Positions 40,827 to 50,021 are shown, counted from the stretch's first letter. The stretch is 64,000 nt of DNA from Winogradskyella ursingii (GCF_013403975.1 NZ_JABFDH010000003.1:124001-188000); one strand, 5' to 3'. Notes: generated by a model from the letters alone, not told the origin. Numbers and translations: made by a program.

Positions 40827-41909
40827 TCACCCTTTGTAAAAAGGCAATTTTACAACTGTTGCAGGAATTGCATTTTTGCGTACCTGAATGTTTATTTTAC
40901 TTCCTACGTCCGAGAACACTTTTGGCACATAGCCTAATCCTATGCCAATCCCCAAACTCGGACTCATGGTCCCAGAAGTAACAGTGCCTATAGTGTTTCC
41001 ATTATTATCTACAATGTCGTAACCTTGTCTTGGAATACCTCGCTCATCAATTTTAAAAGCAACCAACTTACGTTCTGGCGTGCGTTCTTTTTCAGCTTTT
41101 AACGCTTCGCTATTGGTAAAGTCTTTGTTGAATTTACAGACCCAGCCCAAACCGGCTTCAATAGGTGAGGTAGTATCGTCGATATCATTACCGTAAAGAC
41201 AATATCCCATCTCCAAACGCAAAGTATCTCTTGCTGCCAAACCAATTGGCTTAATGCCATAATCTGCACCAGCTTCCATGACCTTATCCCAAACTTGTTT
41301 TACTTCAGAATTTTTACAATATATTTCAAATCCTCCACTGCCTGTATAACCTGTTGCCGAAATGATCACGTGCTCAACACCTGCAAAATCGCCTACCACA
41401 AAATTGTAGAATTTAATGGCTGATAAATCATGACTTGACAACGGCTGCATTGCCTCAACCGCCTTTGGACCTTGGATTGCTAACAAGGAATAATCCTCGC
41501 TCAAATCGCGCATAGTTGCATTAACGTCATTCTTGGATTTTATCCAATTCCAATCCTTTTCAATATTACTGGCATTTACAACCAGTAAATAAGTTTCTTC
41601 TTTAATCTTATATATAATTAAATCGTCTACAATACCACCATCGTCATTTGGCAGGCAACTGTATTGTGCTTTACCGACTTCGAGTTTAGAGGCATCATTA
41701 CTGGATACTTTTTGTATCAAGTCTAGCGCGTTAGGACCTTCAATTAAAAATTCACCCATATGAGAGACATCAAAAACACCAACGGCATTTCTAACAGTTT
41801 CATGTTCTATGTTAACACCCTCGTACTGTACAGGCATATTATAGCCTGCAAACGGGACCATTTTTGCTCCAAGAGCTTCGTGTGTTTTAGTTAATGCGGT
41901 ATTCTTCAT
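40827..41909 (-). CDS. gcvT: Glycine cleavage system T protein (aminomethyltransferase)
   Basis: A 360-residue protein of normal length. [20 protein letters not shown] at the start, [13 protein letters not shown], then [15 protein letters not shown] and [24 protein letters not shown] are diagnostic GcvT segments. It transfers the methylene group from the H protein to tetrahydrofolate. In this organism type gcvT is usually apart from gcvH and gcvP, as here. A TAATTTTG -7 element lies on the minus strand at 41950-41957. No glycine riboswitch could be recognised in the short leader. Confidence 0.94.
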   Translation of the reverse strand: MKNTALTKTHEALGAKMVPFAGYNMPVQYEGVNIEHETVRNAVGVFDVSHMGEFLIEGPNALDLIQKVSSNDASKLEVGKAQYSCLPNDDGGIVDDLIIYKIKEETYLLVVNASNIEKDWNWIKSKNDVNATMRDLSEDYSLLAIQGPKAVEAMQPLSSHDLSAIKFYNFVVGDFAGVEHVIISATGYTGSGGFEIYCKNSEVKQVWDKVMEAGADYGIKPIGLAARDTLRLEMGYCLYGNDIDDTTSPIEAGLGWVCKFNKDFTNSEALKAEKERTPERKLVAFKIDERGIPRQGYDIVDNNGNTIGTVTSGTMSPSLGIGIGLGYVPKVFSDVGSKINIQVRKNAIPATVVKLPFYKG

Positions 41910-41949
41910 AAGTGTGACTTTAAAATGCTGAATCTTGAAATTTATTGCG

Positions 41950-41957
41950 CAAAATTA
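41950..41957 (-). promoter_or_regulatory. -7 element TAATTTTG for gcvT
   Basis: On the minus strand TAATTTTG matches TAnnTTTG exactly, 40 bp before the ATG at 41909. Confidence 0.45.
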
Positions 41958-42091
41958 CATTTTCTTTGCTATTTAAGATGATATCTATGCCTATATATTT
42001 TTTCTTATAAAGGCAAAAATTGTGTTTTTTGGGTCAATTTCTAAATCCAAAATATAGATTTTTGTAAATTGAATCTTAACCTAATTGAATA

Positions 42092-42370
42092 ATGTACTCC
42101 GATAACAAATACCTAGACATATCTAATAAATGTCTTGAAGATTGCCAATCTTATCTCAAAAAAATTGAAACTACAGAACTCAACGAAACTTTCATTACAA
42201 AGTATATGGAATGTATTGATGCAGCATACGTATGCATAAAACAGTTGTCTAAATCCAATGCTTACTCTGATGAATATGCAGCGCTTTGTGGTTCATTTGG
42301 TAAGTTAATTACTCAAATGACTGAGAAATTAAAAGAAAGTCAGTTGCTGGTATCGACTAAAAATCCATGA
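42092..42370 (+). CDS. Cys-poor paralogue of four-helix copper-storage protein
   Basis: A 92-residue helical protein. NKCLEDCQSYLKKIE, then YMECIDAAYVCIKQLSKSNAYSDEYAALC aligns with the copper-storage-like protein at 44089 (EKCIELCQQCLVDC, then QCIDACYMCIKMMSADSAYAKQYALLC). It keeps only five cysteines where the other has twenty, and lacks the C-terminal fourth-helix Cys block. It therefore has the same fold but cannot store copper in the same way. The 3' end overlaps that of the convergent DUF421 gene by 14 bp. A gene of this size without homologues could be missed; the paralogy supports it. Confidence 0.75.
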   Translation: MYSDNKYLDISNKCLEDCQSYLKKIETTELNETFITKYMECIDAAYVCIKQLSKSNAYSDEYAALCGSFGKLITQMTEKLKESQLLVSTKNP

Positions 42371-42866
42371 TCCAATCATCAATCTCTTTGTCATCAGAGC
42401 CATGTAATACAGAAATATCACCGGTAGATTCAAAAACAACGGCTTTGACTTCAGAAAGCTGAATCACATTGGCTTCGCGTAATTTGGCCTTTAAATCAGA
42501 TTCGGTGACTTTACATTTTTCAAGGCTACCATCAATTAATTTTCCATTTTTCATAAGTAAAGTAGGTTTGTTATCCATGATATGTCTCACGGATTTCCAG
42601 CGTCTGCTATGTGCTACTAACATCTGGATGACATAAATGCTTATCAATCCCGCTATACCATGCCATAGAGTAACTGATTTAGAAATAATTACAGTTGCCA
42701 TAACAGAACCAATAGCTACGGTTATAGCAAAGTCGAAACTGGACATTTTAGAAAAACTTCGTTTTCCGCTAATTCTTGTCATTATAACTAATGCAATGTA
42801 GGTACCTACTGCAGTGATCGCTATGGCCAAAAGACTTTGGTCGGAGGTTGAGAACCATTCTTTCAT
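42357..42866 (-). CDS. DUF421 (YetF-like) membrane protein
   Basis: A 169-residue protein with three N-terminal membrane helices (about 13-30, 45-65, 69-85) and the YetF-like cytosolic domain, which begins HIMDNKPTLLMKNGKLIDGS and includes LKAKLREANVIQLSEVKAVVFESTGDISV, the family hallmark. The family is widespread and linked to spore or membrane functions in Firmicutes; its activity is unknown. Its ATG lies 1 bp after the stop of the EEP-fold gene upstream, so the two are translationally coupled. Confidence 0.9.
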   Translation of the reverse strand: MKEWFSTSDQSLLAIAITAVGTYIALVIMTRISGKRSFSKMSSFDFAITVAIGSVMATVIISKSVTLWHGIAGLISIYVIQMLVAHSRRWKSVRHIMDNKPTLLMKNGKLIDGSLEKCKVTESDLKAKLREANVIQLSEVKAVVFESTGDISVLHGSDDKEIDDWIMDF

Positions 42867-42867
42867 A

Positions 42868-43947
42868 TTATTTATTCTTTAGGTTATCATAAAAATTATC
42901 GATTTGATCTTGCGCGCGCTTCAGTTGCTCATCTGTCGGATAAGGTCTGGTTTGTTGGTCCTTTAATTCTGGTTCAAATGAAAATTTTGTATATAATGGA
43001 AAATGATCAGAATGTACGTCCTGGCAGCGTCTTACTTCGTCCAGTCTGAATTCATTTGATAGAAAAATATGATCCAAAGGCCAGCGCATAATATAACTGT
43101 TTGCATCATAGGTATTGTACAATCCACGACCTTTACGCACATCCAATAATCTGCTTACATTCTGAAATAATTTTGAAGTTTGAGACCATGCCACATCGTT
43201 AAAATCACCAATTACAATTACTGGATATTTAGATTTTAAGGCCATTTGTGCAATCATCATCATTTCTGCATCTCTATCTGCAGACGACGGATTTTCTTGT
43301 GGCATTGGAGGAGTAGGGTGTATGGCATAAATTTGTACAGTATCTTTTTCAGTAAGCTTTAGTTTTGTGTGGATTGATGGTACACTATCACTAACCAAAT
43401 ATTTTACATGGGTGTCAAACAATTCAAACTTAGAATACAGTAACATACCGTAAGTATTATCTTTTGGAACTTCAACTTGACCTTTATAAGATGGGCTAAG
43501 TCCCTTAGTGATATGTGTTTTCCAGGCTTCATTAGTTTCAGTAAATAAAAGCACATCGGCATTGGTTTGTTTGCAGGTGTTGTTCAAAACTTCATATTCT
43601 ACATTTTTCTGTAAAACATTAGATGTAAATAGGCTTATCGTTACCTTATCATCGACGGTTTCTAATATTTCATATTTGGCAAATGCGGTATATGGAAATA
43701 TTTTACTGAATTGAAATATAAAACAACTTATAAGTAACGTAGCAAAAAAATAATCGCGCCAATTCTTAAAATCGAACTTTACAAAATAAATCAATAGCGC
43801 TAGGGCTGTAAGGAAAGTAAGTTGCAGATGTGGAAAATCGAACATTCTAATCCACCAATAATCCAATGCCACAAAAGGCATTAAAGTGAAGAGGATAGCG
43901 ATAAAACCAAAAACGGTAACAACGGTTTTAAAAGTTGAGTTTTTCAT
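42868..43947 (-). CDS. Membrane-anchored endonuclease/exonuclease/phosphatase-fold protein
   Basis: The start at 43947 (MKNSTFKTVVTVFGFIAIL) was chosen over 43980 because it begins directly with the first membrane helix. Three hydrophobic segments occupy the first 90 residues. The EEP domain follows: LLFTETNEAW (metal Glu), YAIHPTPPMP, VIVIGDFNDVAWS (catalytic Asp and Asn) and DHIFLSNEF ... VHSDHFPLYTKF (C-terminal SDH), the complete active site of the DNase I-like fold. With the helices it is probably a periplasmic-facing phosphodiesterase or nuclease. It is coupled to DUF421. Confidence 0.9.
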   Translation of the reverse strand: MKNSTFKTVVTVFGFIAILFTLMPFVALDYWWIRMFDFPHLQLTFLTALALLIYFVKFDFKNWRDYFFATLLISCFIFQFSKIFPYTAFAKYEILETVDDKVTISLFTSNVLQKNVEYEVLNNTCKQTNADVLLFTETNEAWKTHITKGLSPSYKGQVEVPKDNTYGMLLYSKFELFDTHVKYLVSDSVPSIHTKLKLTEKDTVQIYAIHPTPPMPQENPSSADRDAEMMMIAQMALKSKYPVIVIGDFNDVAWSQTSKLFQNVSRLLDVRKGRGLYNTYDANSYIMRWPLDHIFLSNEFRLDEVRRCQDVHSDHFPLYTKFSFEPELKDQQTRPYPTDEQLKRAQDQIDNFYDNLKNK

Positions 43948-44059
43948 AAGTTGGGTTGGTGAGAATTCAATATACATCAATTATGTGAAACAATAAATAA
44001 ATTAAGTAAATGCGTCAAATGTTGTTTTAAAAGGAATATCGGGTGTCTTAAAATTAAAA

Positions 44060-44067
44060 TAGCTTTG
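44060..44067 (+). promoter_or_regulatory. -7 element TAGCTTTG ahead of copper-storage-like gene
   Basis: Exact TAnnTTTG match, 21 bp before the ATG at 44089. Confidence 0.5.
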
Positions 44068-44088
44068 TAAAAACAAAAACCTTTAATT

Positions 44089-44406
44089 ATGAATACTTTA
44101 TATGAAAAATGTATAGAATTATGCCAGCAATGTTTGGTCGATTGCCAGAATTGTTTGGTCGAAATGGCAGGAATTGAGAGTATGAACGACTGCCCAAAAT
44201 GTTGTGTGCAGTGTATTGACGCTTGCTATATGTGTATTAAAATGATGTCTGCAGACAGCGCATATGCGAAACAATATGCTTTGTTATGTGCAGAAATTTG
44301 TGATTATTGTGCCGACCATTGTGAGGCACACAGCCATGAACATTGTAAGTTATGTGCTGAATCTTGTAGAGCCTGTGCTGAAGAATGTCGAAAGATTGCA
44401 GCTTAA
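44089..44406 (+). CDS. Four-helix-bundle copper-storage-like protein (Csp/DUF326)
   Basis: A 105-residue protein with 20 cysteines, arranged as repeated CxxxC and CxxC patterns along four helices (EKCIELCQQCLVDCQNC, DCPKCCVQCIDACYMC, LLCAEICDYCADHCEAHS, HCKLCAESCRACAEEC). This is the pattern of Csp3-type cytosolic copper-storage proteins, in which thiols line the bundle core and bind many Cu(I) ions. No signal peptide is present, so it is cytosolic. A Cys-poor paralogue lies 1.7 kb upstream. No copper exporter or regulator gene is beside it. Confidence 0.9.
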   Translation: MNTLYEKCIELCQQCLVDCQNCLVEMAGIESMNDCPKCCVQCIDACYMCIKMMSADSAYAKQYALLCAEICDYCADHCEAHSHEHCKLCAESCRACAEECRKIAA

Positions 44407-44423
44407 CTCTCATTAGAAAAATT

Positions 44424-44924
44424 ATGAAGGAGCAAAAGCTTATAGGCAAAGAAGCCATAAAAAAGATTGAAACGCTTTTAAGCAACAATCAACTTGCTAT
44501 GATGGCTACAAAGTTATCGACCATGCCGTTTTCAGTTTGCCCTATGACGACTCAAGAAATTGACAAAAATGGGAAACTTTGGTTTTTTACAGCAAAAGAT
44601 AGTGAACACAATCGGGAAATAAAGCAAGATAATCGATTACATTTAACCTATGCCAATCAAAGTGATCAAGAATACCTCTCAATTTATGGTACGGCGGAAA
44701 TTACTGAAAACAAACAAAAAATAGACGAACTTTGGAGTTCCATTCTTAAAGTTTGGTTTAGTGGCAAGGACGATCCTAATTTAGCATTGTTGTGTGTTAC
44801 AATACATGATGCGTATTACTGGGATCAGAAGTATAACAAAGCGGTAACTTTATTTAAGATGGCAAAGTCTGCGATTACTGGAGAAAGAGACGATACTAAT
44901 GATCAAGGAGAATTGAGCGTTTGA
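44424..44924 (+). CDS. Pyridoxamine 5'-phosphate oxidase-fold protein (general stress protein 26-like)
   Basis: A 167-residue flavin-binding split-barrel protein. The ATG at 44424 is preferred to the frame start at 44385, which would overlap the previous gene. The fold is recognisable from NNQLAMMATKLSTMPFSVCPM, then NGKLWFFTAKDSEHNREIKQ, then NRLHLTYANQSDQEYLSIYGTAEI and WFSGKDDPNLALLCVTIHDAYYWD, the GSP26 pattern. It binds FMN or a related flavin; the physiological reaction is unknown. It lies 18 bp after the copper-storage-like gene, and the GH3 gene starts 17 bp later, so all three may be co-transcribed. Confidence 0.85.
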   Translation: MKEQKLIGKEAIKKIETLLSNNQLAMMATKLSTMPFSVCPMTTQEIDKNGKLWFFTAKDSEHNREIKQDNRLHLTYANQSDQEYLSIYGTAEITENKQKIDELWSSILKVWFSGKDDPNLALLCVTIHDAYYWDQKYNKAVTLFKMAKSAITGERDDTNDQGELSV

Positions 44925-44940
44925 AAATATAAAATAATAA

Positions 44941-46470
44941 ATGGCAATACTTGGCAATATAATTAAAGGATTTATTAATCTAAAAGATACCTTTACTTCA
45001 GAAATAGTGCACACCGAAGCGCAAAAGGAAGTTTTAGAACAATTACTGGAAAAAGCAAAGGATACGCAATTTGGTACGCATTATAATTTTCGATCGATCT
45101 TAAATTCTAACAATAGCACGAAGACCTTTTCTGAAACCATTCCATATTTTGATTATAATAAGTTGAATAACCAATGGTGGCACAAACTTCATAAAGATGA
45201 AGAAGATGTTACCTGGCCAGGAAGACCATCTTATTTTGCCCTTAGCTCTGGTACAACAGGAAAAACAAGCAAGCGTATTCCGGTAACTGATGATATGATT
45301 GAAGCTATAAGACAAGCAGGAATAAAACAAGTCTTTGCTTTAAAGAACTTTGATTTACCTGGAGATTTCTTTGAAAAAGAAATTTTGATGCTGGGAAGCT
45401 CTACAGATCTCGAGGAAAAAGATGATCATCAAGAAGGTGAAATTAGCGGTATAACGGCAAGTAATATTCCATCGTGGTTCAGAGGCTATTACAAACCAGG
45501 AGAAGAAATTGCCCAAATTGATGATTGGGACGAACGTGTGCAACATATCGCACAACGTGCCGAAGAATGGGATATTGGTGCTTTGAGTGGCATTCCTTCT
45601 TGGATAGAACTTATGCTTCAAAAAGTAATTGAACATCACAATCTTAATCATATTCATGAAATTTGGCCAAATCTTCAGGTATATACCTCTGGAGGTGTTG
45701 CGTTTGGTCCCTATGAAAAGAGTTTTAAGGCATTACTGGGTCAGCCTGTAACGGTCATAGATACCTATTTAGCCTCGGAAGGCTACATCGCCACCCAAGT
45801 ACGACCAGAAACTGATGCAATGCAGCTCAATACGGATAATGGTATATATTTTGAATTTGTGCCATTTCAACCAGACTATATCAACGAGGACGGATCGCTT
45901 ACAAATGATGCTCCCGCACTAACCTTAGATGAGGTGGAATTGGATCAAGATTATGCTTTAATCATTAGTACTGTTAGCGGTGCATGGCGTTATTTAATTG
46001 GTGATACGATTGAATTTACAGATATTGAACGTGCCGAAATTAAAATTACGGGACGCACTAAATTTTTCTTAAATACTGTAGGCTCACAACTGTCGGTTAA
46101 CAAAATGGATGATGCCATGCGTAAACTCGAAGAAGAATTTCAAACAACTATCCCTGAATACACTATTTGTGCGCAGCGAAGTGAAGAAGACGATGAGTTC
46201 TATCACTGTTGGTATTTGGGCTCTGAATTAGAGAATGCAGATGTTGTGAGAATTGCCGAATCTTTGGATGAGTCGCTACAATCAGCTAATAAAAACTATA
46301 AGGTAGCACGAAGCAAAGCGTTAAAAGGAGTGAAAGTGAAAGTGATACCTCCAAGTAAATTTTACGATTGGAACGCGAGAAACAAGAAAAAAGGCGGACA
46401 AGTAAAAATGGAACGCGTTATGGGTGAAGATAAATTTGCCGAATGGGAAACATTTCTTGCTGAAAGTTAA
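44941..46470 (+). CDS. GH3-family acyl-adenylating enzyme
   Basis: A 509-residue member of the GH3 (auxin-responsive promoter) family. It has the adenylation P-loop SSGTTGKTSKRIPVTDDMI, VYTSGGVAFGPYEKSF, DTYLASEGYIATQ and the ATP-motif GRTKFFLNTVGSQLS (fold shared with acyl-CoA synthetases). Plant GH3 enzymes join amino acids to jasmonate or auxin; bacterial ones are poorly characterised. The substrate here is unknown. Its stop codon shares the palindrome TTAA with the stop codon of the convergent metalloprotease-like gene. Confidence 0.88.
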   Translation: MAILGNIIKGFINLKDTFTSEIVHTEAQKEVLEQLLEKAKDTQFGTHYNFRSILNSNNSTKTFSETIPYFDYNKLNNQWWHKLHKDEEDVTWPGRPSYFALSSGTTGKTSKRIPVTDDMIEAIRQAGIKQVFALKNFDLPGDFFEKEILMLGSSTDLEEKDDHQEGEISGITASNIPSWFRGYYKPGEEIAQIDDWDERVQHIAQRAEEWDIGALSGIPSWIELMLQKVIEHHNLNHIHEIWPNLQVYTSGGVAFGPYEKSFKALLGQPVTVIDTYLASEGYIATQVRPETDAMQLNTDNGIYFEFVPFQPDYINEDGSLTNDAPALTLDEVELDQDYALIISTVSGAWRYLIGDTIEFTDIERAEIKITGRTKFFLNTVGSQLSVNKMDDAMRKLEEEFQTTIPEYTICAQRSEEDDEFYHCWYLGSELENADVVRIAESLDESLQSANKNYKVARSKALKGVKVKVIPPSKFYDWNARNKKKGGQVKMERVMGEDKFAEWETFLAES

Positions 46471-47105
46471 TTGTTTTTATCAGCGTCACGTTCTTTAACT
46501 AACTCCATAATTTCTTCTGGTGATAAATAATATTTTATTATTCGATCCTTGTAGGAAGTTGTGATTTTTGCATTGTTTAGGATAAAATCCTTAGTTTTTA
46601 AAATATAATGTTCCATGCCGTGTGCAACTGCAAAACTATCTGCAGCACGTTCAGCCTCTACTATATGGTTATCTGATAATATATAATTAATACCAAACCA
46701 AATTAAATTAAGTTTACTTCGGTTCTGATAATCCATTATATGACCAAGTTCGTGTCCAATCCATCCTATAAAAATGTCTTCAGGAATGTGTCTTGTCATG
46801 AATTCTTGATCCGATATCTTAAATTTTTCACTAATTAAAATTACATATTCCCTATTTTTTCGACTCCTAAAAAAACTACCAAATCTTGGTCGAGCTTGCA
46901 TGGTCGATTTTTTTATGTTTTTCTTAAATCGGAACTCTATTTTAGTACTGTCTAATTCTGGATAATAAGAGAGGGCGGTTTCAACATTTTGACGTATAGA
47001 TTCTGGGATAATATGTTGGGAATTCATGTAATTAGAAGAGGTTAAAAAAATTATGAAGGTAAAATAATGCAGCGATTTTAAAGATGGTATTTTATTTAAA
47101 AACAT
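46467..47105 (-). CDS. HELGH metalloprotease-like membrane protein
   Basis: A protein of about 212 residues, starting from the ATG at 47105; the upstream TTG at 47117 is less likely. One N-terminal hydrophobic segment (LHYFTFIIFLTSSNYMNSQ) looks like a signal or anchor. FIGWIGHELGHIMDY has the zinc motif HELGH, and 33 residues later EAERAADSFAVAHG supplies the probable third ligand (ExxAD), so this is an active-looking gluzincin. It is not M48: the flanking helices are absent and it is short. Its target is unknown. Its stop codon shares TTAA with GH3. Confidence 0.75.
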   Translation of the reverse strand: MFLNKIPSLKSLHYFTFIIFLTSSNYMNSQHIIPESIRQNVETALSYYPELDSTKIEFRFKKNIKKSTMQARPRFGSFFRSRKNREYVILISEKFKISDQEFMTRHIPEDIFIGWIGHELGHIMDYQNRSKLNLIWFGINYILSDNHIVEAERAADSFAVAHGMEHYILKTKDFILNNAKITTSYKDRIIKYYLSPEEIMELVKERDADKNN

Positions 47106-47204
47106 TTGAAAAATCAAATTTTATAGCATTAAAAGTCTGTGGTTTTCGGTTAATTAAAATTTGCGTTTAAAACTACCTTAGAATAAACAATAAAAAAACT
47201 AATT

Positions 47205-47690
47205 ATGAAAACTTTAAAAGATTTATTTGAACATGAAATTAAGGATTTATATTCTGCAGAAAAGCAATTAGTAGATGCATTGCCAAATATGGTAAAAGCA
47301 GCATCAGATAAGAAATTACAAAAGGCTTTCTCTGATCATCTTAATGAAACCAAAACACATTTAGAAAGAATACAAGGAATTTGTGAAGAGTTAGATATCA
47401 ACCCTACTAACACAAAATGTAAGGCAATGGAAGGATTGGTAAAGGAATGTGAGGGCATGATAAAAGAAGACGCAGATGCAGATGTAAAGGATGCTGGATT
47501 AATTGCTTGTGCACAACGGGTTGAGCATTACGAAATCTCTGGTTATGGAACAGCCGTTCGCTTCGCTAAAGAATTAGGTCACGAGTCTATAGCCAAGAAA
47601 TTGCAGACTACTTTAGATCAAGAATATAAGGCAGACCAAAACATGGATGATTTGGCACAAGGACGACTCAATAAAAAAGCAATGGCTTAA
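47205..47690 (+). CDS. YciE/YciF-type ferritin-like protein (DUF892)
   Basis: A 161-residue protein of four helices. LKDLFEHEIKDLYSAEKQLV, then FSDHLNETKTHLERI, CAQRVEHYEISGYGTAVRFA and TLDQEYKADQNMDDLA carry the Glu/His residues that make the di-iron site of DUF892. These proteins belong to stress-induced ferroxidase-like proteins (YciF of E. coli). No membrane segment is present. It stands alone, with 99 bp before the start and about 290 bp after it. Confidence 0.9.
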   Translation: MKTLKDLFEHEIKDLYSAEKQLVDALPNMVKAASDKKLQKAFSDHLNETKTHLERIQGICEELDINPTNTKCKAMEGLVKECEGMIKEDADADVKDAGLIACAQRVEHYEISGYGTAVRFAKELGHESIAKKLQTTLDQEYKADQNMDDLAQGRLNKKAMA

Positions 47691-47938
47691 TTTTTAAATA
47701 ATTATTTCATAGCTGTTTACAAGTCTGTTTCTGATATTTAATTTTTAAGGCGAGAGAACCTTGGTTTTATTCCTTTCATAAGATGAGTTAGTTAAGCACC
47801 ATTATAAAAATGGTTTCAAAGGCGTTTTAACCAATGTTTTAATTATCAGAATTTTAAACTTTTAAACAGCTTTTTTATGTACATAATTCAATTATCATAT
47901 TACTACAATATATAGCAATATAATGCTACATATATAGG

Positions 47939-47978
47939 TATCTTTGTTTTACAAAATAGAACTAAAAACGAAGGAGGT
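47939..47978 (+). promoter_or_regulatory. -7 element and strong Shine-Dalgarno ahead of radical-SAM gene
   Basis: TATCTTTG at 47939-47946 matches the -7 consensus. AAGGAGGT at 47971-47978 is a perfect anti-16S match, 6 bp before the TTG start at 47985. Strong Shine-Dalgarno sequences are rare in this phylum, so it fixes the start. The remaining 290-bp spacer from 47691 shows no gene. Confidence 0.7.
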
Positions 47979-47984
47979 TTATAA

Positions 47985-49247
47985 TTGTCATTTCAACGTA
48001 CCCAAGAAAAACTCAAAATACTTGCTGATGCTGCTAAGTACGACGTGTCGTGCTCATCAAGCGGAAGCCAACGCGCTAATAAAAATAAAGGTTTAGGAGA
48101 TTCTACAGGAATGGGCATCTGTCATTCTTACACAGAAGATGGCCGTTGTGTGTCACTTCTTAAAATCTTGCTCACTAATTTTTGCATTTTTGATTGCGCC
48201 TACTGTGTTACAAGAAAAAGTAATGATATTAAAAGAGCTGCTTTTAAAGTGCAGGAAGTCGTAGACCTTACAATTAATTTTTACAGACGAAATTATATTG
48301 AAGGTTTGTTTTTGAGTTCTGGAATCTTTAAAAGTGCAGATTATACTATGGAACGATTGGTGGCTGTGGCAAAAAAACTTCGTTTAGAAGAAAATTTTAA
48401 TGGTTACATTCATCTTAAATCCATTCCTGGAGCTTCAGATGAATTGATGCGAGAAGCAGGTCTATACGCAGACCGTTTAAGCGTCAATATCGAAATTCCT
48501 ACCGAAGCCGGACTCAAAAAATTGGCGCCAGATAAAAAACGTGAAGATTTTATTAAGCCAATGGTAAAGGTGAAAAATGAAATCATTCAATATAAAGCTG
48601 AAAAGAAAATCATAAAAAGCACACCCAAATACGCTCCTGCAGGTCAAAGTACTCAGATGATTATTGGAGCAAGCGGAGAAAACGATTTTCAGATCATGCA
48701 AACATCTAATTTTTTCTATAATAGCTATAATTTAAAACGTGTTTATTATTCAGGTTACGTTCCCATTAGTTATGATGAACGTTTACCGCAAATAGGGACT
48801 GCGGTGCCAATGCTCAGAGAAAATAGGTTGTATCAAACTGATTGGTTGATGCGGTTCTACGGCTTTGATGTTAGTGAAATTTTAAATGAACAGCATCAAA
48901 ATTTAGAATTGGACATTGACCCTAAATTAAGTTGGGCATTGCGAAATTTACATGAATTTCCTGTCGATATCAATACTGCAGATAAGAGAATGTTGGCAAG
49001 AATACCAGGTCTGGGAATGAAATCGGTACATAAAATTTTAAATGCTCGTCGATTTAGAAACTTAAATTGGGACCATTTAAAGAAAATAGGTGTCGCTCTT
49101 AATAGAGCACAATATTTTATCGTGTGTGAGAGCAATCAATTTGAACGTCGCGATTTAACCTCAGATAAAATAAAAGGGTTCATTCTTCAGAATTCTACAA
49201 GTAAATACCGTAAAACACTAAGTAACCAATTAAGTTTGTTCGGGTAG
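47985..49247 (+). CDS. Radical SAM protein, putative DNA modification/repair (TIGR03916 type)
   Basis: A 420-residue radical SAM protein. The cluster cysteines are C67, C71 and C74 (FCIFDCAYCVTRKSND, CX3CX2C). MGICHSYTEDGRC, before the cluster, and SGIFKSADYTMERLV are typical of this subfamily. The C-terminal part contains a helix-hairpin-helix: DINTADKRMLARIPGLGMKS, suggesting DNA binding. The family is named for its linkage with a uracil-DNA glycosylase-like gene. Translation starts at TTG, justified by the strong Shine-Dalgarno. The next gene starts directly after the stop codon. No glycosylase domain is in the window. Confidence 0.88.
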   Translation: MSFQRTQEKLKILADAAKYDVSCSSSGSQRANKNKGLGDSTGMGICHSYTEDGRCVSLLKILLTNFCIFDCAYCVTRKSNDIKRAAFKVQEVVDLTINFYRRNYIEGLFLSSGIFKSADYTMERLVAVAKKLRLEENFNGYIHLKSIPGASDELMREAGLYADRLSVNIEIPTEAGLKKLAPDKKREDFIKPMVKVKNEIIQYKAEKKIIKSTPKYAPAGQSTQMIIGASGENDFQIMQTSNFFYNSYNLKRVYYSGYVPISYDERLPQIGTAVPMLRENRLYQTDWLMRFYGFDVSEILNEQHQNLELDIDPKLSWALRNLHEFPVDINTADKRMLARIPGLGMKSVHKILNARRFRNLNWDHLKKIGVALNRAQYFIVCESNQFERRDLTSDKIKGFILQNSTSKYRKTLSNQLSLFG

Positions 49248-50021
49248 ATGCAAGAAAAATGTCTTATATATGACGGAACTTTTGATGGTTTCTTGAGTGC
49301 TGTGTTTTATACTTTTGAACACAAATTGGAATTGGTGAATATCCAGAATGAATTTGCCCCTCAAAATGAATTGTTTTCAGAAAATGAACACATCCTTACC
49401 GAAGAAGACAAAGCCAATCGTGTTTGGTCCGGACTCAAAACCAAATTGACTTCGCAGGGTAGTTATCAAATGTATTATGCGTTTTTGAGTGAGAAAGATG
49501 GTGTTGAAAATGTACTGCTAGACTATGTGCGCTATGCATTTTCTAAAAACACCAAAGTCGATAAGGATTATTCCCATCCTTCCGTTTTAAAGATTGCTCA
49601 AATTGCGAAAATGGTTGGTCGCGAAAAGCATAGAATGGAAGCTTTTGTACGTTTTCGACTCACTAAAGATCATATTTATTTTGCGAATATCGAGCCTGAC
49701 TTTAATGTGTTGCCACTGATTCAAAAACACTTTAAACGACGCTACGCAGACCAAAAATGGATGATTTATGATATTAGAAGGCGTTATGGATTATTCTACG
49801 ATTTAGACAAAGTTGACATTATCAATATGGATTTTCCTAAACAATTTGATTTTACAAAAACTAATTCTGATTACTTTGCAGAACAAGAGTTTGATTTTCA
49901 AAAATTATGGCAAGATTATTTTAAAGCGACTAATATCAAATCGAGAAAAAACATGAAGTTGCACGTAAGGCATGTTCCCAAACGCTATTGGAAATATTTA
50001 AGCGAAAAGCAATCCACTTAA
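49248..50021 (+). CDS. TIGR03915-type partner of radical SAM protein
   Basis: A 257-residue protein beginning at the base after the radical-SAM stop (tagATG), thus co-translated. LIYDGTFDGFLSAVFYTFE at the start, KIAQIAKMVGREKHRMEAFV in the middle and FNVLPLIQKHFKRRYADQKWMIYDIRRRYGLFYD are diagnostic of the family that always accompanies the radical SAM protein. In many bacteria this protein is fused to a uracil-DNA glycosylase domain at the C-terminus; here it ends before such a domain (LHVRHVPKRYWKYL). A DNA-repair function is inferred from context. Confidence 0.88.
   Translation: MQEKCLIYDGTFDGFLSAVFYTFEHKLELVNIQNEFAPQNELFSENEHILTEEDKANRVWSGLKTKLTSQGSYQMYYAFLSEKDGVENVLLDYVRYAFSKNTKVDKDYSHPSVLKIAQIAKMVGREKHRMEAFVRFRLTKDHIYFANIEPDFNVLPLIQKHFKRRYADQKWMIYDIRRRYGLFYDLDKVDIINMDFPKQFDFTKTNSDYFAEQEFDFQKLWQDYFKATNIKSRKNMKLHVRHVPKRYWKYLSEKQST

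Noticed and set aside
41910..42091. Glycine riboswitch in the gcvT leader
   Set aside because: Only about 30-40 nt lie between the -7 element and the ATG, and none of the conserved glycine-aptamer helices could be found.
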